Under the pieces are notes generated by a model. It did no database searches. It was given only the letters and a program-made list of their open reading frames with translations, and was not told the origin of the DNA. DNA of 23,054 nt, taken from IMG/VR virus record IMGVR_UViG_3300047386_000206, positions 1 to 23,054 of that record; one strand, given 5' to 3'. Of the stretch, positions 1 through 8,113 are shown in pieces. The stretch is from a virus. The stretch's first letter is position 1. Each line of letters begins with the position of its first letter. The position numbers and the translations under genes are program-made.

Positions 1-1171
1 GGATTTAAACGACTTGAGCGACGTTACAATAGTCGGCACACCGGCAGGTAATCAGTCGCTTATATACGACGCGACAGCGGGCGCATTCAAATCGCAGGTG
101 AGTTATACCAACCGTTTCGAAGATGAGGTTGAGAATGGGAAACAAATGCCCACGATATTTGCAGAACGCGCCTATAGCGTCAAGGCCGAAGGTGACGGGG
201 TTTTTATTGACCCTGAAAGCGACACGCCAGCAGCGGGCAAAGTAATCGTGCGGAAGATTTACCACAAAACGGGATTCATTACAGACGCCGACGTAATTGG
301 TGACTACACTTTGATTCACACCTTTGCGGACGATACAGCGTATGCGGATACCGTGGCGACCTTTGAAGGCTTCGAAGATGGCGCAACGTATGGCGTGCCA
401 CCGTTCACGTTGCTGCAAACATGGGAGGAAGTAGACGAAGCCAATTTGTTACTAGACACGTACACGGGAGCAGCAGGAGCATATTCTTTGCGGAAACTCC
501 GAACGCTGTACACAGGCGACGCAATCCGCGTTCGTAGGTCGTCAGACAACACCGAGCAAGATATTGGATTTTCAAACGATGAGTTGGATACTGTTTCGCT
601 TTTGGCCTTCGCAGGTACGGGCGATGCGTTCGTAAAGACTTGGTATGACCAAAGCGGAAACAGCAACGACGCGACGCAGACCACCACAGCGAGTCAGCCG
701 AAAATCGTTTCAAGCGGTGCGGTTATAACGGAGAACGGGAAACCTGCGGTGCAAACTACAGGCGCTTTTTTACAATTAACCTCTGCGGTCTCAAGCATAG
801 TTGACGTGTTTACAGTAGCAAAGGAAACGGGCACCGATTCATTAAATTACCTTCTCAAAAGTTCTTCAGATTCGTCATTACGCTCAGTATTGCAAGCCTA
901 CCGATTTTTTACTTCAAGCAGTGGTGATTGGGCAAGTACAGCTACATATAAATATTACAATGGTAGCATACCTTCGTCCAATCCATCAAGCACGACCCAA
1001 GCATTAGTCTACATTGGTGGAGGGAGTCGCGATTTCTTGGAAATTTCTACAAACTATTTGGCGAGGGATTGGGAGGGCAATATTCAAGAAATAATTTTAT
1101 ATCCTTCCGACCAATCCAGCAACCGCACGAACATCGAGAGCAACATCAATACCTTCTATTCTATCTACTGA
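1..1171 (+). CDS. Tail terminator-fibre fusion, C-terminal part
   Basis: This is the 3' part of the gene starting at 22024. The reading frame enters at base 2 (base 1 is the third base of codon 283), and no stop occurs until 1169-1171. Bases 438-1168 encode a domain resembling the beta-sandwich catalytic/LamG-like part of alpha-L-arabinofuranosidase B: a YSLRKLR segment, IRVRRSSDN, EQDIGF, then KTWYDQSGNSNDATQ (WYDQSG is about residues 497-502 of the joined protein). Such domains are common in phage fibres and probably bind surface glycans; I cannot tell whether this copy is catalytic. An in-frame TTG at 14 would be only a nominal start, because the frame is open upstream once the ends are joined. 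The protein is likely a virion appendage for host contact. If the N-terminal domain sits at the tail-head joint, the fibre would project from the neck. Confidence 0.85.
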   Translation, partial: DLNDLSDVTIVGTPAGNQSLIYDATAGAFKSQVSYTNRFEDEVENGKQMPTIFAERAYSVKAEGDGVFIDPESDTPAAGKVIVRKIYHKTGFITDADVIGDYTLIHTFADDTAYADTVATFEGFEDGATYGVPPFTLLQTWEEVDEANLLLDTYTGAAGAYSLRKLRTLYTGDAIRVRRSSDNTEQDIGFSNDELDTVSLLAFAGTGDAFVKTWYDQSGNSNDATQTTTASQPKIVSSGAVITENGKPAVQTTGAFLQLTSAVSSIVDVFTVAKETGTDSLNYLLKSSSDSSLRSVLQAYRFFTSSSGDWASTATYKYYNGSIPSSNPSSTTQALVYIGGGSRDFLEISTNYLARDWEGNIQEIILYPSDQSSNRTNIESNINTFYSIY

Positions 1172-1578
1172 TGAACGGCTATATAATCGTACTCCCCGAA
1201 GGAACGCTTACAAGCGAACACCGAGCCAAAGCCATAACGCGCGAACTCTACAACATCACCGCGCCATTGGTTACACAGGAACCCTATCAAAAGGATGGGA
1301 CGGTCTTCGGAGTCATCGAACACCCTGACGGCATTCAATTCGCTTTGCAGGTGGATACGGAATACAATATTCCCGTCAGCCCATTGGCGACGCTTGAGAA
1401 GCTCATCACCCTAATGCTCGAATTGAGCGAGGTAGAAATACGACAACTTTCAAGCTACGTACTTAACGCGCAATCGTTCCCATTTGGGGCAATCGTTCCG
1501 AGCACTACGACCGTAAGAGATGAGGCGTATATGGAAGAAAACGGATGGTTCCCTGAATCGCCTGACGATGAAATTTAA
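1171..1578 (+). CDS. Unknown protein after fibre gene
   Basis: 135 aa. The ATG overlaps the fibre stop by one base (TGATG), which favours this start over upstream in-frame starts inside the fibre gene. I do not recognise a family. The chain is soluble-looking and mixed alpha/beta, with a conserved-looking beta start (GYIIVLPEG), a leucine-rich helical middle (about residues 84-105) and an acidic end (PESPDDEI). It has no signal peptide, membrane segment or cysteine pattern. Its tight coupling to the terminator-fibre gene suggests a structural or assembly role with that protein, perhaps as a fibre chaperone or accessory, but this is inferred from position only. Confidence 0.7.
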   Translation: MNGYIIVLPEGTLTSEHRAKAITRELYNITAPLVTQEPYQKDGTVFGVIEHPDGIQFALQVDTEYNIPVSPLATLEKLITLMLELSEVEIRQLSSYVLNAQSFPFGAIVPSTTTVRDEAYMEENGWFPESPDDEI

Positions 1579-1596
1579 AAGCAGTAAATTGCACGC

Positions 1597-1752
1597 ATGA
1601 AGGTAACGATACAAAAACCATATAACAAAAACGGCTGGAAATGGCCAGCCGGAAAAGTTGTGGACGTTTCAAATAAGTTCGCCGCAAAACTTAAAAAAGG
1701 CGGGTACTTAGATAAGCCCGAAAAAAAAGAATCAAAAAAAATTAAAGAGTAA
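1597..1752 (+). CDS. Small basic protein upstream of major tail protein
   Basis: 51 aa, starting at ATG 1597; its TAA overlaps the ATG of the major tail gene (TAATG at 1750-1754). Residues 1-40 (MKVTIQKPY...WPAGKVVDVS...KLKKGGYLD) follow a pattern seen in many small phage proteins near head or neck genes: a beta strand, a G-x-x-V-x-V strand, then a helix ending K(G)GY. The last 12 residues are almost all Lys/Glu. Function is unknown; a small virion or head-tail accessory protein is likely. The stop-start overlap and family-like pattern make it a real gene despite its size. Confidence 0.7.
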   Translation: MKVTIQKPYNKNGWKWPAGKVVDVSNKFAAKLKKGGYLDKPEKKESKKIKE

Positions 1753-2198
1753 TGGCACAAACATCAGGCATTATTAATTCGTCAAGTATCCGCGTATTTC
1801 TTGGAACAACAGACGACTCAGAGGTAGTAGTTGACCACGTAACCGAATGCAGCATTTCGTTGACCACGGATATGCGCGATATTACCACAAAAACAAGTGG
1901 CGGATACCGTGAACTTTTGCCGGGCTTGAAGTCGGCCAGCATGAGCGTGAGCGGACTCTTTGCAGAGGATGCAACAAACGGATACAATGAACTTGTGGCG
2001 CACCAAATTGCAGGCGAAAAGCTTTTTGTAATCTTTACAAATACAGGAGGTGGAGCAACTGCAAACGCAGGAGACGAGCAATTCGATGTTGAAGGCTACA
2101 TCTCAAGCCTTGAGCAAACTGCAGGCGTTGAAGACAACGTTGGCTTTTCAATGACTATTGAAGTAACTGGCACAGTTGTTCGTGAAGTGATTGCGTAA
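1752..2198 (+). CDS. Major tail (tube) protein, TP901-1-like
   Basis: 148 aa. It matches the pattern of the TP901-1/Phage_tail_2 major tail tube protein: short N-terminal arm, a beta segment CSISLTTDMRDITTKTSGG, then YRELLPGLKSASMSVSGLF and a beta-rich C-terminal half ending in MTIEVTGTV. These subunits form the hexameric rings of a flexible non-contractile tail around the tape measure. Its place directly before the tail assembly chaperones and tape measure is the standard order in siphoviruses. It is coupled to the upstream 51-aa gene by TAATG. Confidence 0.9.
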   Translation: MAQTSGIINSSSIRVFLGTTDDSEVVVDHVTECSISLTTDMRDITTKTSGGYRELLPGLKSASMSVSGLFAEDATNGYNELVAHQIAGEKLFVIFTNTGGGATANAGDEQFDVEGYISSLEQTAGVEDNVGFSMTIEVTGTVVREVIA

Positions 2199-2206
2199 TA
2201 TCTTTA
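2176..2206 (+). promoter_or_regulatory. Possible internal promoter before tail chaperone
   Basis: TTG (2176-2178), a 20-base spacer, then TATCTTTA (2199-2206), four bases before the ATG at 2211. This resembles the Bacteroidota -33/-7 pattern with a last-base mismatch. It lies at one of the few junctions without gene overlap. It may be chance. Confidence 0.25.
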
Positions 2207-2210
2207 CCAC

Positions 2211-2516
2211 ATGGTAGAGATAAAACTAGACGGTAAAACATTCCCAATCCGTGCAACTATGCGCGCATGGCGAAAGTTTGAAGATGCGACAGGTAAAAAG
2301 GTGGCAGACGTTGATAGCAACGACGTTACTTTAATTCCTGAGCTGGTTTATTATTTTGTGCAGGAGGGTTGCAAAAGCCAAGGCATGGCGTTCGAAATGG
2401 ACGTTGACGATTTCTTTGGTATGATTGAAATATCAGACTTGCAAAAACTCAGCGAAGCCGTGGCGAAAGTCATGGGCGGCACACAAAAAAAAACAAAGGC
2501 CAAGGCAAGCCGTTGA
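2211..2516 (+). CDS. Tail assembly chaperone, short form (gpG-like)
   Basis: 101 aa. By position (between major tail protein and tape measure) and by the frameshift arrangement, this is the gpG-like chaperone that coats the tape measure during tail assembly. The chain begins with a small beta part (MVEIKLDGKTFPIRATMRAWRKFE up to the helix; shown here in part), followed by helices, and ends in the Lys-rich KKTKAKASR. Codons CAA AAA AAA ACA at 2484-2495 contain the slippery run. Most ribosomes should stop at 2514-2516 and yield this short form. Family membership is inferred from layout; the sequence itself is only weakly diagnostic. Confidence 0.8.
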   Translation: MVEIKLDGKTFPIRATMRAWRKFEDATGKKVADVDSNDVTLIPELVYYFVQEGCKSQGMAFEMDVDDFFGMIEISDLQKLSEAVAKVMGGTQKKTKAKASR

Positions 2517-2800
2517 CATGGGACGAAATTGAAGAAATGGGGTTAGGCCAGTTGCGTCTAACCCCTTTTTTGCTTTATGGTTTGACGTTCGCAGAGTTTG
2601 GAAACGCGATGGCGGGGCACTACAAAGAAATCGAAGAACGGGAGAAAGCGGAATGGGAGCGCACGCGGTGGCTTGCAGCCATAACAATCAACCCACACGT
2701 AAAGAAAAGGATAACCCCGAAAGACCTTGCCACGTTCCCATGGGAGAAGAAAGAAAAGGCCGGCGACGGAATTGGTATCTTGCGACAGTTAGCAAAGTAA
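2211..2800 (+). CDS. Tail assembly chaperone frameshift product (gpGT-like)
   Basis: Predicted 196-aa product: 94 residues of the short chaperone, then a -1 shift at 2486-2492 into the downstream frame (residues NKGQGKPLTWDEIEE at the join). The downstream frame, 2513-2800 on its own, could start only at a TTG overlapping the upstream stop (TTGA). It encodes a helical segment with GQLRLTPFLLYGLTFAEF and a charged helix KEIEEREKAEWERTRW. In well-studied phages the T part binds tail tube subunits and recruits them to the tape measure. If frameshifting is rare, the downstream frame might instead be read separately from the TTG. Confidence 0.7.
2486..2494 (+). promoter_or_regulatory. -1 ribosomal frameshift slippery site
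   Basis: A run of nine A (2485-2493) places the heptamer A AAA AAA at 2486-2492 in the correct phase of the upstream gene (zero-frame codons 2487-2489 and 2490-2492). A -1 slip continues into the open downstream frame from 2492 without a stop. This is the G/GT arrangement of siphovirus tail chaperones. Confidence 0.75.
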
Positions 2801-2804
2801 CAGC

Positions 2805-5141
2805 ATGGCAAAATTAGGCGATTTAATTGTAAGAGTTGGCGCGGATACCACGCCGCTAAATACTGCACTGGGCAACGTTACGAAAACGATGCGCCGCGAA
2901 ACGGGCAACATCCAAAAGCTTGGCCGTAATATGAGCATGGCGATAACCGCGCCACTGGTTGCCATTGGTGCAACATCGTTCAAAGTTGCTGCCGATTTTG
3001 AGCAATCAATGGCGAAGGTGAAAGCCGTTTCAGGTGCAACAGGTGACGAATTTAAAAGCCTTCAGGATAACGCGAAAGAGTTAGGACGTAGCACACGATT
3101 CACGGCTTCAGAAGTAAGCGCGTTGCAGCTTGAATATGCAAAGTTGGGTTTTTCGGCTAACGAAATAACCGAAGTAACAGAAGCAACTTTGAACCTTGCA
3201 CAGGCGACAGGCTCAGACCTTGCACAAAGTGCCGAGGTTGCAGGGGCAACGCTTCGCGCATTTGGTTTAGACGCTTCAGAAACGGGACGCGTTACCGATG
3301 TAATGGCCGCGAGCTTTAGCACATCGGCGCTGGACTTGGACAGCTTCCAAGACTCCATGAAATTTGTTGCCCCGGTTGCAAAGGCTGCCGGCGTATCACT
3401 AGAGGAAGCAACGGCGATGCTTGGCCAGCTTGCCAATAACGGAATCAAAGGCAGCACGGCGGGCACTTCCTTGCGTAGGATATTGCAAGAAATTGCAGGC
3501 ACGGGCCAACCGTTTGCCGAGGCTATGAAAAAGAGCGCCGACGAGGTTATAAACTTGGCCGACGCGAAAGATGAGGTAGGCCGTACTGCTTCGAGTGCTT
3601 TCCTTGTATTAAAGGAAGGCATGGGCGACGTGGCGGGACTTACCACCGAGCTACAAGGCGCAACGGGTGCAGCGTCAGACATGGCCGCAATTATGGACGA
3701 CACAGCCGAGGGCGCAATGAAGCGGATGCAATCGGCAATTGAGGGCGCACAAATAGAGATAGGCACGGCGCTTGCTCCTATCATGATAAAATTGGCGGGC
3801 ATTGTTGCCGACTTAGCGCAGAAGTTTAGCACGATGAGCGACGGCGGGCAAGCTATGGTTTTCGCATTGTCTGCCGTGTTTGGTGCAATCGGCCCGGTGC
3901 TTGCATTGCTTCCAAGCTTTACAGCAGGATTGAAAGCCGCGAAACTTGCATTTGCATCGTTAAACATGACCATGCGCGCCAACCCCTTCGGCGTGGTTGC
4001 AACGGCCATCGGTTTGGTTGTTGGCGCTGTCATCATGCTGAACAACGCAAGCAGCGAAGGCAGCAGCAAGGTGGACGACCTGAAGAAAAGCCTTGGCGGT
4101 TTGGATTTAGAGCAACAAAAGGCAGCGATTGAAGGCGCGGCAACATCTCAGAAAGCATACGTTGAACAACTCAAAGAGGAGCGCGATACCATTCTAAAAC
4201 TTGCACCATATAAAAGACACGCCAACAGCGCGGCGGGCCGAGACTTAAAGAGGCTCGAAAAAGCGTTAGAAACTGCAAACGCCGATTTAACGGCGATGCT
4301 AAGTTTAGAGGAAGGTGTAGCGTTGAAACTTAAAGCAACAGCAGACGAAGCCAGCGGCGCGGGTGAGGCAATTGTAACGCTTGGAACAGATACCAAGACA
4401 ACAACCACAGAAACGCGCAAGCTCGATGAAACTTTAGGTTTTTTATTTAATACGCTTGAGGAAGTACCGAACGAAAACATTTGGAAGACAACAGAAGACG
4501 GAGCAAAGGACTTAACGCAGACGCTTGGCCACTTGTTTAACAAGTTGGAAGAAATGCCGAGCTTAACCGAACCACTAACACAAGCCGAGCAAGATTTAAA
4601 CGACTTCAATAACAATGTTACGACAGCCGTAGAAGGCGCAGCACAAAGCGCGGCAATTGGCTTTGGAATGATGTTAGGCGAAGGCATTGCAACGGGCCAA
4701 GGAATGAAGGGCGTTGGCGCAATGTTGTTAGGAGTGTTTGCAGATTTAGCCATACAATTAGGAACGTTGGCAATTGGGTACGGTATAGCAATTGAAAACA
4801 TAAAAATTGCATTGGCTTCACTTGCTGGCCCTGTTGCAATTGCCGCAGGCGTTGCGCTTGTTGCTTTGGGTGCGGGGCTAAAAGGCGCAATCGCCAAACG
4901 CGCAGAAGGTGCAGGCGTTCCAGCCTTTGCGGATGGCGGTATTGTCAGCGGCCCAACGCTTGGCCTGGTGGGTGAGTATCCCGGCGCAAAAACTAACCCG
5001 GAGGTAATTGCACCATTGGACAAATTGAGGGGGATGTTAGGCGGGCAAAGCGTGCAGGTGACCGGCAAGATTTCAGGCCGCGATATACTTTTAACGAGTG
5101 AAATGAGCAGTATAGACCGCAACCGAGTAAGAGGATACTAA
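2805..5141 (+). CDS. Tape measure protein
   Basis: 778 aa. The N-terminal half matches the TP901-type tape measure core (PhageMin_Tail): KVAADFEQSMAKVKAVSGAT, ALQLEYAKLGFSANEITEV, and ATAMLGQLANNGIKGSTAGT. Hydrophobic segments lie at about residues 347-385, 396-412 and 618-695; they could act in DNA delivery through the envelope. The C-terminus has the usual FADGGIVSGPTLGLVGE-type motif of tape measures. At roughly 0.15 nm per residue the tail would be near 115-120 nm (rule of thumb). The stop overlaps the next start (TAATG). Long open frames on the opposite strand within this gene are codon-bias shadows. Confidence 0.95.
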   Translation: MAKLGDLIVRVGADTTPLNTALGNVTKTMRRETGNIQKLGRNMSMAITAPLVAIGATSFKVAADFEQSMAKVKAVSGATGDEFKSLQDNAKELGRSTRFTASEVSALQLEYAKLGFSANEITEVTEATLNLAQATGSDLAQSAEVAGATLRAFGLDASETGRVTDVMAASFSTSALDLDSFQDSMKFVAPVAKAAGVSLEEATAMLGQLANNGIKGSTAGTSLRRILQEIAGTGQPFAEAMKKSADEVINLADAKDEVGRTASSAFLVLKEGMGDVAGLTTELQGATGAASDMAAIMDDTAEGAMKRMQSAIEGAQIEIGTALAPIMIKLAGIVADLAQKFSTMSDGGQAMVFALSAVFGAIGPVLALLPSFTAGLKAAKLAFASLNMTMRANPFGVVATAIGLVVGAVIMLNNASSEGSSKVDDLKKSLGGLDLEQQKAAIEGAATSQKAYVEQLKEERDTILKLAPYKRHANSAAGRDLKRLEKALETANADLTAMLSLEEGVALKLKATADEASGAGEAIVTLGTDTKTTTTETRKLDETLGFLFNTLEEVPNENIWKTTEDGAKDLTQTLGHLFNKLEEMPSLTEPLTQAEQDLNDFNNNVTTAVEGAAQSAAIGFGMMLGEGIATGQGMKGVGAMLLGVFADLAIQLGTLAIGYGIAIENIKIALASLAGPVAIAAGVALVALGAGLKGAIAKRAEGAGVPAFADGGIVSGPTLGLVGEYPGAKTNPEVIAPLDKLRGMLGGQSVQVTGKISGRDILLTSEMSSIDRNRVRGY

Positions 5142-7417
5142 TGGCAACAATCAGATTTTTCGGAGAGTTTCGCGATGAGCTTGGCACAGATTGGCGTATC
5201 AACTTGCGCGATACTGCTTATGATGGAACGGCCACGGAGATAACACTTGGCGCGGAGGGCTTCCAACTGCGATACACAGGCGACAGCGAAAACCGTTTTC
5301 AACCTGTCATAGGCTCATCGGTGACGTTTACAATTATGAACGAAGGCGGCACGTTTGAAACGTTTTTAAATACCGTTTTTCCAGCTGCTGAGGAAGGGCG
5401 TATGCAGGTCGAGATACGCAAAGACCCTGATGGACTAAATTCTTTGTATTGGACGGGCATAATCGCAGCCGAGCAGATAGAGCAAGAGGACGCACCCGCG
5501 CCAAATCTTGTAAATATTCGAGCCACGGACGACATAGCAAACCTTAAGGATGTTTTGTACGACCATTTAACGCAATCATCTCAGCCTTTGCGTGCAATGG
5601 TTATGCAGATATTTAACCAAATGCGTACCACTAGTTTATGGAGCGCGTCCGATGCATTTTTGAGATACGTGAACGATGTTGAGATGGAAGATTACACCGG
5701 CTCGGACTGGTTCAAAGATGTGAACGTAACCAATTTAATAGTTACAGAGGATAATGAAATATATGACGGCGTGCGGGGGCATAACAGCTTCGAAATGCTT
5801 GAAAGCCTTGCACTGTCTTTAAATTGCCGTGTATTTCAATCCAATGGATATTGGTGGTTTTTGCCTGTCAATTGTTATTTGCGTGCAAGCAATGGAGTTG
5901 ATTGGACGGCAGACGTAAAGCAGGTCAACTTAGCCAATGCAAATGTGACACTAACAACGGGCGAGGTGGCAGAGCTTGCCACGGGTTACGTTTCTGAGAT
6001 TGACGCTAATTTTACCAAAATGGCGGGCGGTACAATTTCAAATTTACCACCATTTAAAAGCGTCAGAAGAACGCGCCGATATGATGGCAACGATTATATT
6101 TTTAGCGATTATACGACAGGCATAACGACGGGCGATAATGTTGTTTTTGCAGATACAGACCGCACTTATATTCAGGATTTACAATTTAGCCTAGGCGGGA
6201 GCTGTCAAATTTTGCTACCTGCACAGAGTTTTGAAAACAACCCGTTCAACAATGCCGTCGTTCAGGTGCAAATGACAATCCAATGCGGGACACTGTATTA
6301 CACCAATGCGGGATGGACTGCAACGCCGGGAGAACGCACGCAGGGAATTGCAAACTTTCAACGCGGCGAAGGCATTGACGCGGCTTTAACGTGGGGCGTT
6401 ACAACTGACGAGCTACCAAGCCAGCAGGTTGGACTTGATATTACAATTCAAATTAGAATAATTCAGGTAGGCGTTGACGTAACAAGCGATTACACAGCGA
6501 CGGGAATAATGATTTTAATCAGTCATTTGAATCTTCAGGACGACCAAGGACTTTTAGGCGATGGCCTTTTATATGAAGCCGAAACGAGTCTAAACAATAC
6601 AATGGTTAGCGACCAAGGCGAGGCGCTACACGGTGACCCACAGGCGACAATTGCAGGGCTTAATTTTTTAACCAATTACGGAGCTTTCACCATTGCAGGG
6701 GTTGATAATGAATATATCAGCAGCCAAACAACGACGGCAGTACCATTGCATCGTTTAGGCGTTGAGGAAGCGATTGCAGGCAGTCAGTTACCGATACCAA
6801 TAAAGCGCGGGCAAATTTACGGGCGCTTGTTCGAGATGTGGCAAACGATAAAGGAAGGCACGGAATACTTTGCACCGTTTTGCTTTGATGTAGTAATGAA
6901 CGCACGGCAGAGCAATGTGCAGCGGTGGCAATTGTCATTTGACGCGACAAACATAACCAGCAACGAATTGATTTTGCAGAATGATAACGACACGTTACAA
7001 ACTTCAATGCTGGCCACAAATATTGTTGAAGGTATCGGCACAGTTTCGGAGCAGGTGCGGCAATTGCGTGCGGGTGAATTGAGCAGTTACAACGAAGTTC
7101 GTACGATTTCAAACCGTAGCGGCTCGAACAATTATGTACTACAGAACGACACGCATATATTCAATAGCTGGATAGGTGGCAACGGCAGCGGCAACCTGTA
7201 TTTACCACTGGTGGCCAACAGCGAAGGGCGTACGATTCAATTTCATAGTGATGCGACAATTGCAGCCAATAAATTTGTTAAACTGCTGCCTAATGTTACA
7301 GATACAAGCGCAACAATAGACGGCGCAGCGAGTTACAACTTCGACCGTGCTTATGATGGCATCACTATCTTGTGCCATAATTCGAATTGGTATATCATAC
7401 AGAAAAAGGAAAAGTGA
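5141..7417 (+). CDS. Large tail-tip/baseplate protein
   Basis: 758 aa, immediately after the tape measure and overlapping it by one base, where siphoviruses keep the distal tail and tip genes. The N-terminus (ATIRFFGEFRDELGTDWRI) and the rest to about residue 640 are beta-rich and Asn/Thr/Gly-rich with no enzyme motif I can name. Residues from about 655 (YNEVRTISNRSGSNNYVL) to the end (NWYIIQKKEK) resemble a small C-terminal module found on phage tail fibres, with the LPLVANSEGRTIQF and TIDGAASYNFDRAYDGITIL stretches. It may therefore combine tip hub and receptor-contact functions. Only one large tip gene is present, so it may do the work of several proteins in larger phages. Confidence 0.75.
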   Translation: MATIRFFGEFRDELGTDWRINLRDTAYDGTATEITLGAEGFQLRYTGDSENRFQPVIGSSVTFTIMNEGGTFETFLNTVFPAAEEGRMQVEIRKDPDGLNSLYWTGIIAAEQIEQEDAPAPNLVNIRATDDIANLKDVLYDHLTQSSQPLRAMVMQIFNQMRTTSLWSASDAFLRYVNDVEMEDYTGSDWFKDVNVTNLIVTEDNEIYDGVRGHNSFEMLESLALSLNCRVFQSNGYWWFLPVNCYLRASNGVDWTADVKQVNLANANVTLTTGEVAELATGYVSEIDANFTKMAGGTISNLPPFKSVRRTRRYDGNDYIFSDYTTGITTGDNVVFADTDRTYIQDLQFSLGGSCQILLPAQSFENNPFNNAVVQVQMTIQCGTLYYTNAGWTATPGERTQGIANFQRGEGIDAALTWGVTTDELPSQQVGLDITIQIRIIQVGVDVTSDYTATGIMILISHLNLQDDQGLLGDGLLYEAETSLNNTMVSDQGEALHGDPQATIAGLNFLTNYGAFTIAGVDNEYISSQTTTAVPLHRLGVEEAIAGSQLPIPIKRGQIYGRLFEMWQTIKEGTEYFAPFCFDVVMNARQSNVQRWQLSFDATNITSNELILQNDNDTLQTSMLATNIVEGIGTVSEQVRQLRAGELSSYNEVRTISNRSGSNNYVLQNDTHIFNSWIGGNGSGNLYLPLVANSEGRTIQFHSDATIAANKFVKLLPNVTDTSATIDGAASYNFDRAYDGITILCHNSNWYIIQKKEK

Positions 7418-7620
7418 TGGAATGGGAATTTGTGGCAATGGTTTTGCCGGTCGTGGCGGGTTTGGTTGGTGTTTGGGTGAACCTTAATAGCACGGTGGCA
7501 AGGCTGAAAAGCCGAGTGATACAGCTTGAAATTGACAGCAACGAGATAAAGAGCGACATGAAGGAACTACTGGCATCCGTCCACAAAATTGAGTTGATGC
7601 TTGCAAAACTGCAAAAATGA
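7417..7620 (+). CDS. Small membrane-anchored coiled-coil protein (XhlA-like)
   Basis: 67 aa. The ATG overlaps the stop of the tail-tip gene (TGATG), so this start is preferred over an in-frame ATG 30 bases upstream. Residues 4-22 form one membrane segment (FVAMVLPVVAGLVGVWVNL); residues 25-67 form a heptad-like coiled coil (VARLKSRVIQLEIDSNEIK and following). This layout is typical of XhlA/hemolysin-type or holin-associated phage lysis proteins and lies directly before the endolysin. It probably sits in the inner membrane as a holin partner or spanin-like protein; which one is not resolved by sequence. Confidence 0.65.
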   Translation: MEWEFVAMVLPVVAGLVGVWVNLNSTVARLKSRVIQLEIDSNEIKSDMKELLASVHKIELMLAKLQK

Positions 7621-7739
7621 TTTGGCTTATCTTGGCAACGGTATTGGTAAACGCAACGTACAAGGCGCGCGAGTATGGCCGTGCTGATGTTGCTGATATA
7701 ATTATTTTTGTCGCAGCCTGTTCGATAATATGGAATTGA
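7617..7739 (+). CDS. 40-aa membrane peptide, possible mini-holin
   Basis: 40 aa. Its ATG overlaps the previous stop (ATGA at 7617-7620) and its end overlaps the endolysin start by 10 bases (7730-7739). It has two hydrophobic stretches (IWLILATVLVNA near residues 2-13 and VADIIIFVAACSIIW near residues 25-39) separated by a charged turn KAREYGRAD, as in small class II holins with two membrane segments. The gap it fills would otherwise be the only noncoding stretch in the lysis cassette. No family recognised. Confidence 0.55.
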   Translation: MIWLILATVLVNATYKAREYGRADVADIIIFVAACSIIWN

Positions 7740-8113
7740 GATATTTCAGATACGAGGAATTCGATTGCAAGTGCAAGAAATGCCGCGCAAATTCTGAGGG
7801 CCTCGGTATCGACATAATGGACCACGATTTTTTAATGATGCTGGACGACGCACGCCACAAAGCTGGCGTAGCTTTTCGGATTAGCTCAGGCGTGAGATGC
7901 AGCGCACACAATAGGGCGAGCGGAGGGAAAAAGGACAGCGCGCACCTTGACGGGTTGGCGGTTGATATAGTTTGCACAGACAGCAGGACGCGCGGTTACA
8001 TACTTGGCGCGTTATATGAGGCTGGATTTAATCGCATCGGAGTGCATCGGGATTTCCTGCACGTCGATGACCACCCCGCAAAAGATGCGGACGTAGTTTG
8101 GCTATATGATTAA
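7730..8113 (+). CDS. Endolysin, peptidase M15A-like
   Basis: 127 aa. It matches the M15A D-Ala-D-Ala carboxypeptidase-like fold used by phage endolysins to cut peptidoglycan stem peptides. The zinc ligands appear to be His72 and Asp79 in the SAHLDGLAVDI motif and His111 in FLHVDDHP; FRISSGVRC precedes them as in the family. Three cysteines near the N-terminus (13, 15, 18) are an extra feature whose role is unclear. There is no signal peptide, so release probably depends on the flanking small membrane proteins. Confidence 0.92.
   Translation: MELRYFRYEEFDCKCKKCRANSEGLGIDIMDHDFLMMLDDARHKAGVAFRISSGVRCSAHNRASGGKKDSAHLDGLAVDIVCTDSRTRGYILGALYEAGFNRIGVHRDFLHVDDHPAKDADVVWLYD

Noticed and set aside
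1-183. Diversity-generating retroelement variable repeat in the fibre, as one mismatch is at an A
   Set aside because: No reverse transcriptase or template/variable repeat pair in the genome, and only one of the two changes involves an A.
3062-5122. Two long open frames (335 and 324 aa) on the minus strand inside the tape measure gene
   Set aside because: They are low-complexity, Ala/Ser/Pro-rich mirror images of an Ala/Gly/Leu-rich gene, with no motif; a codon-bias effect.
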